Shown piece after piece: positions 4,282 through 7,096 of a stretch of 7,096 nt of DNA. The position numbers were made by a program, and so were the translations under genes. The number at the start of each line of letters is the position of its first letter. Position 1 is the first letter of the stretch. Origin of the DNA: an uncultured Bacteroidota bacterium (GTDB taxonomy: Bacteria > Bacteroidota > Bacteroidia > Chitinophagales > Chitinophagaceae); assembly GCA_903881265.1 (NCBI GenBank), contig CAIRSV010000102.1, positions 1 to 7,096 on the forward strand, given 5' to 3'. The notes below the pieces were generated by a model. The model had not been told where the DNA came from. It worked only from the letters and a program-made list of their open reading frames with translations, and did no database searches.

Positions 4282-5980
4282 CTTGTATTTTTTTTAGTAG
4301 CGCCGGATTATGCTCACCTTTTTCAACTGCTTTCTTCCAATTCTCGAGTGCCTTTGCACGATCACCTAGTTTGGAATACACATCACCAAGATGTTCAAAA
4401 AGGGTTCCGTCATTGTCCCCGTTTGCTTCAATGGCCTTCTTAATGTACTTTTGCGCTTCTTCGTAATGTCCTTGTTGAAACAATATCCATCCATAGGTAT
4501 CGAGAAAGGATTTCGAAGTCGGCATAATTTCAAGCGATCGTTTTGACATCTTTTCAGCGAGTTCAAGATGCTCATTTCGAAGCGAGAGATAATAGGCATA
4601 GTTATTCATTGCCGCAGCATCGCTAGGTTGCAGTGCAATTGCCTTTTCAAAACAACTATCACTGAACGAATAATTTGCAAGCGTATTATACGCATCACCC
4701 AACGAAGAATAATATTGTGACAACAATAATTTGTTTTCCTTTTCAAGAGGCAGCCCTTTGTTCAGATAAGTAATGGCTTGCGCTGTTTCCTTTTTTTGCA
4801 AATAAGAAATGCCCACATAAAAATACGGTATTGAATTCTCAGGAAGCACTTCGATACAACGCATACTTACACTGATTACGCTATCCAATTGTTGTCTTTC
4901 AGAATAGATAGATATGATTTGGGCCCAGACAGAAATTTTCTTTTGATCGATGGCCAAATATCTTCGGTATTCTACTAATGCCAATTCATACTTTTTTGAA
5001 AAATAGAGCACATCCGCATATAGCGAAATCGCATCCTTATTGCCAGCAGCCTCTTCTGAAATTGATTTTGCCATTCTGACGACTTCATCCTGCTGCAGCG
5101 TATCTGTTTCAAGTTTTTTTAATGACGGAATAATCAGTGCAATTTTGGTATCTACATCAAGGTTTCTATTTTTCATCACCTCTTGCATATACGTATTGTA
5201 CTTCATGGTATTATTTCGTTCGAGATAATATTGCGCTAAGGCAATTTGCGCAAGCGGATCTGATGGATACTCCTTTTCGATTCTATCAAATACCTGCTTT
5301 ACTTTATCAGTCTGCTTCGTACTTGCATAAATATCTGCTATCAACAAATCATATTTTGAAGAGCTGCGGTCGTCTTGTTTTAATTTCTCAATTTCCTTGA
5401 CAGCCAAGTCAGGCTTCCCTTGTTTGACATAAATTTCTTTTTTTTGCATTATCACATCTTCATTAAAACCCAGACTTGATTCAAGTTTTTCAAAACTTAG
5501 AATAGCCCCATCAAGGTCTTTCATCACCAGCTGAAGCATGGCCTTGTTATAAAGATATTCGTCATCTTGAGGGTACTTTTCTAGTAAGTGATCATATTGA
5601 AGTAACGCTTGTTTATTTTTTTTATTCAAGACAAGCATCTTCGTATAGAACTCTCTAAAGAATTTATTAGCAGGATCTGCAATCGTTGCTAGTCCAGCAT
5701 TTTTTTCAGCATTTGCCAAATCCATTTTCTGATATTGCAATCGTGCAAGATTATATCGAGCCGTCGAATTCGACGGATGCTGCTTGACAAATTCAGTGTA
5801 TAACGAAAGAGCCGTTTTTGTATCACCTAATACTCTTGCGTTTTCAGCAGTAAAGAAGGATGGATAGTTTTTTGTAAACTCATCGTTCTCATTAGCTTTA
5901 TTAGCAGCAGGAAGTGAATGAATTCTGCATGAAGAGAACGCAATCACACTAAGCAGTAAAATAAATGGTTTGAATTTCAT
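4271..5980 (-). CDS. Tetratricopeptide repeat (TPR) lipoprotein
   Basis: This 569-residue protein has a lipoprotein signal peptide (MKFKPFILLLSVIAFSSC, lipidated Cys18), so it is probably anchored in the envelope facing the periplasm. The rest is an almost continuous array of TPR-type helical pairs. Clear units include residues 51-84 (DTKTALSLYTEFVKQHPSN then ARYNLARLQYQ), 123-156 (KQALLQYDHLLEKYPQDD), 158-190, 325-358 (KYELALVEYRRYLAID), 393-410, 424-457 (SLGDAYNTLANY then CFEKAIALQPSD), 458-490, 493-520 (YGWILFQQGHYEEAQKYIKKAIE) and 528-555 (LGDVYSKLGDRAKALENWKKA). The strongest repeats are at the C-terminus. TPR arrays are protein-binding scaffolds and no catalytic motif is visible. The ATG directly follows the stop codon of the nucleotidyltransferase gene (TAAATG) and the 3' end overlaps the DUF4292 gene. 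The partner is unknown; the DUF4292 protein is the obvious candidate because both are co-made lipoproteins. Confidence 0.92.
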   Translation of the reverse strand: MKFKPFILLLSVIAFSSCRIHSLPAANKANENDEFTKNYPSFFTAENARVLGDTKTALSLYTEFVKQHPSNSTARYNLARLQYQKMDLANAEKNAGLATIADPANKFFREFYTKMLVLNKKNKQALLQYDHLLEKYPQDDEYLYNKAMLQLVMKDLDGAILSFEKLESSLGFNEDVIMQKKEIYVKQGKPDLAVKEIEKLKQDDRSSSKYDLLIADIYASTKQTDKVKQVFDRIEKEYPSDPLAQIALAQYYLERNNTMKYNTYMQEVMKNRNLDVDTKIALIIPSLKKLETDTLQQDEVVRMAKSISEEAAGNKDAISLYADVLYFSKKYELALVEYRRYLAIDQKKISVWAQIISIYSERQQLDSVISVSMRCIEVLPENSIPYFYVGISYLQKKETAQAITYLNKGLPLEKENKLLLSQYYSSLGDAYNTLANYSFSDSCFEKAIALQPSDAAAMNNYAYYLSLRNEHLELAEKMSKRSLEIMPTSKSFLDTYGWILFQQGHYEEAQKYIKKAIEANGDNDGTLFEHLGDVYSKLGDRAKALENWKKAVEKGEHNPALLKKIQDDK

Positions 5981-6988
5981 TTATAGTTTAAAGGAATAAT
6001 CACCCAAACTCAATTCGTCTGATTTGGATTGGCAATCTACATGATTTCCTAGCAAGGAGTTTTTAATTATAGAATTCTTAACAGCCGAATGAGCGCCAAC
6101 AATACTATGACTGATAATAGCATGTTCGACGCTGCTGCCACTCTCAAGTGACACGTAAGGCCCTACCACCGCATTTTTCACGGATACATTCGCACCAATA
6201 AAACAAGGTTCAATAATCGTACTGTTCTCAACAACCGATGTTGCATGCCTCATTAATTCAAGGTCTTTTTTAATTTCAAGCATACGCTCTAATGTATACA
6301 ATGTGGCATCTTTATTGCCACAATCCAGCCATTCCTCCACCTGTCCTGTATAGAACTTCACCCCGTTGTTTTTCATATTTTCCATCGCATCGGTCAATTG
6401 GTATTCACCTTTACTCATGATATTATTCTCTAGAAGATAGTTCATTTCATCACGGAGGTTTTCGCCATCTCTGAAATAATACACACCGATGATAGCCAAA
6501 TCAGAAACAAACTCTTTTGGCTTTTCTACAAATTCTGTAATCAACCCTTCAGCATCCATCTTCACCACACCAAAGGCGGATGGGTCATCAACTTTTTGGG
6601 TCCAGATAATAGCGTCTTTATTCGTATCAATTGAAAAAGTTGCGTTGAATAAGGTGTCAGCGAAAGCGATAAACACATTTCCTTTAAGACACGCTTCAGC
6701 ACACAAAATGGCATGCGCTGTGCCGAGCGGTGACTCCTGATAAAAGATACGGCCTTTAGCCCCAAATTTTTCGGCCACTGCAATAAGATTTCGTTCTGCC
6801 TCTTCGCCAAAGGCAGGGCTAATGACAAATGCGATCTCCTCAATTTTCTGATTCGTAGTATTGGCAATATCTTCAACGATACGATGCACCATGGGTTTAC
6901 CAGCAATTGGCACCAACGGTTTGGGTGTGGTAAGCGTGTGAGGCCTCATTCGTTTGCCCATTCCTGCCATCGGTATAATTATATTCAT
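5981..6988 (-). CDS. Sugar-phosphate nucleotidyltransferase with left-handed beta-helix C-terminus
   Basis: This 335-residue cytoplasmic enzyme joins a nucleoside triphosphate to a sugar 1-phosphate, giving an NDP-sugar and pyrophosphate. The nucleotidyltransferase domain covers about residues 1-240: the nucleotide-binding loop MAGMGKRMRP (7-16), PKPLVPIAGKPM (22-33), GTAHAI (89-94), the metal-binding aspartate in FADTLF (Asp111), VEKPKEF (154-160) and EEWLDCGN (218-225) with Asp222 as probable second metal ligand. Residues 250-315 are hexapeptide-like repeats (STIIEPCFIGANVSV, NAVVGPYVSL, HSIVGAHSAV) forming a short beta-helix, as in GlmU-like and long RmlA-like enzymes. No acetyltransferase active site is evident. 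The substrate cannot be read from sequence: glucose-1-phosphate with TTP or UTP, or GlcNAc-1-phosphate, are all possible. The ATG at 6988 begins the classical MNIIIPMAGMG start. It is the first gene of a three-gene operon and abuts the TPR gene with no gap. Confidence 0.93.
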   Translation of the reverse strand: MNIIIPMAGMGKRMRPHTLTTPKPLVPIAGKPMVHRIVEDIANTTNQKIEEIAFVISPAFGEEAERNLIAVAEKFGAKGRIFYQESPLGTAHAILCAEACLKGNVFIAFADTLFNATFSIDTNKDAIIWTQKVDDPSAFGVVKMDAEGLITEFVEKPKEFVSDLAIIGVYYFRDGENLRDEMNYLLENNIMSKGEYQLTDAMENMKNNGVKFYTGQVEEWLDCGNKDATLYTLERMLEIKKDLELMRHATSVVENSTIIEPCFIGANVSVKNAVVGPYVSLESGSSVEHAIISHSIVGAHSAVKNSIIKNSLLGNHVDCQSKSDELSLGDYSFKL

Positions 6989-7045
6989 ATTGTAGTGTTA
7001 GTTTTTAATGTGAATTGATGTTGCTAAAAAAATTGTTTTAATGAT

Positions 7046-7053
7046 CAAACGTA
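7046..7053 (-). promoter_or_regulatory. Probable -7 promoter element of the nucleotidyltransferase-TPR-DUF4292 operon
   Basis: On the minus strand, TACGTTTG matches the Bacteroidetes -7 consensus TAnnTTTG exactly. The -33 position (about 7073-7077) reads only as an imperfect T-rich stretch, so this promoter is weaker or partly wrong. It would give an A/T-rich leader of about 50 nt before ATG 6988. That leader has no clear Shine-Dalgarno sequence and no evident folded regulatory element. The window ends 43 nt further out, and no coding region is supported in 6989-7096. Confidence 0.45.
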
Positions 7054-7096
7054 TAATGAGTTCAAGATTCAGGAAATTTCTTTTTTACTGAATATA

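Noticed and set aside
5040..5400. Two plus-strand open frames inside the TPR gene
   Set aside because: They overlap a full-length TPR lipoprotein gene on the other strand and give no recognisable domains.
6489..6906. Plus- and minus-strand frames overlapping the nucleotidyltransferase
   Set aside because: The minus-frame alternative and the antisense frame both lie within the intact catalytic domain coding region and show no independent motifs.

Overview
The window looks like ordinary chromosomal DNA from a member of the Bacteroidetes (Bacteroidota), probably from the Chitinophagales/Sphingobacteriales side, though the exact lineage is a guess. Four things support this. The DNA is AT-rich. 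Start codons generally lack Shine-Dalgarno sequences. Three upstream regions carry the Bacteroidetes-type -7 element TAnnTTTG, two of them with a TTTG -33 element at 19-20 nt. The gene content (DUF4292 lipoprotein, DUF4878-like lipoprotein, TPR lipoprotein, and a long nucleotidyltransferase with a hexapeptide-repeat tail) is typical of that phylum.

Layout. Bases 2-172 are the 3' end of a plus-strand gene, probably ftsZ, followed by a strong intrinsic terminator (202-235). A second terminator facing the other way (353-392) serves a minus-strand peroxiredoxin gene (450-920). A 125-bp divergent region separates that gene from phoH (1046-2044, +, TTG start). The end of phoH overlaps the start of a lipoprotein of the permuted papain-like YiiX/YaeF family (2019-2687, +). 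A DUF4878-like lipoprotein gene (2722-3195, +) follows with its own clear promoter. A near-perfect 17-bp bidirectional terminator (3214-3251) closes this block and also faces the convergent minus-strand operon.

The minus-strand operon, read from right to left, is sugar-phosphate nucleotidyltransferase (6988-5981), 569-residue TPR lipoprotein (5980-4271) and DUF4292 LolA/LolB-like lipoprotein (4281-3346). The first two genes abut with no gap (TAAATG) and the last two overlap by 11 nt, so all three are probably translationally coupled. A promoter-like element sits at 7046-7053.

Themes. Four of the seven complete genes encode predicted lipoproteins, and the operon joins a cytoplasmic nucleotide-sugar enzyme to two envelope lipoproteins. 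This points to envelope biogenesis, next to a cell-division gene. I saw no mobile element, CRISPR array, RNA gene or integrated foreign segment. I do not find a convincing new defence or mobile system. The points most worth follow-up are the coupled nucleotidyltransferase-TPR-DUF4292 operon, the highly charged helix inserted in the DUF4292 protein, and the overlap of phoH with a cysteine-hydrolase lipoprotein.
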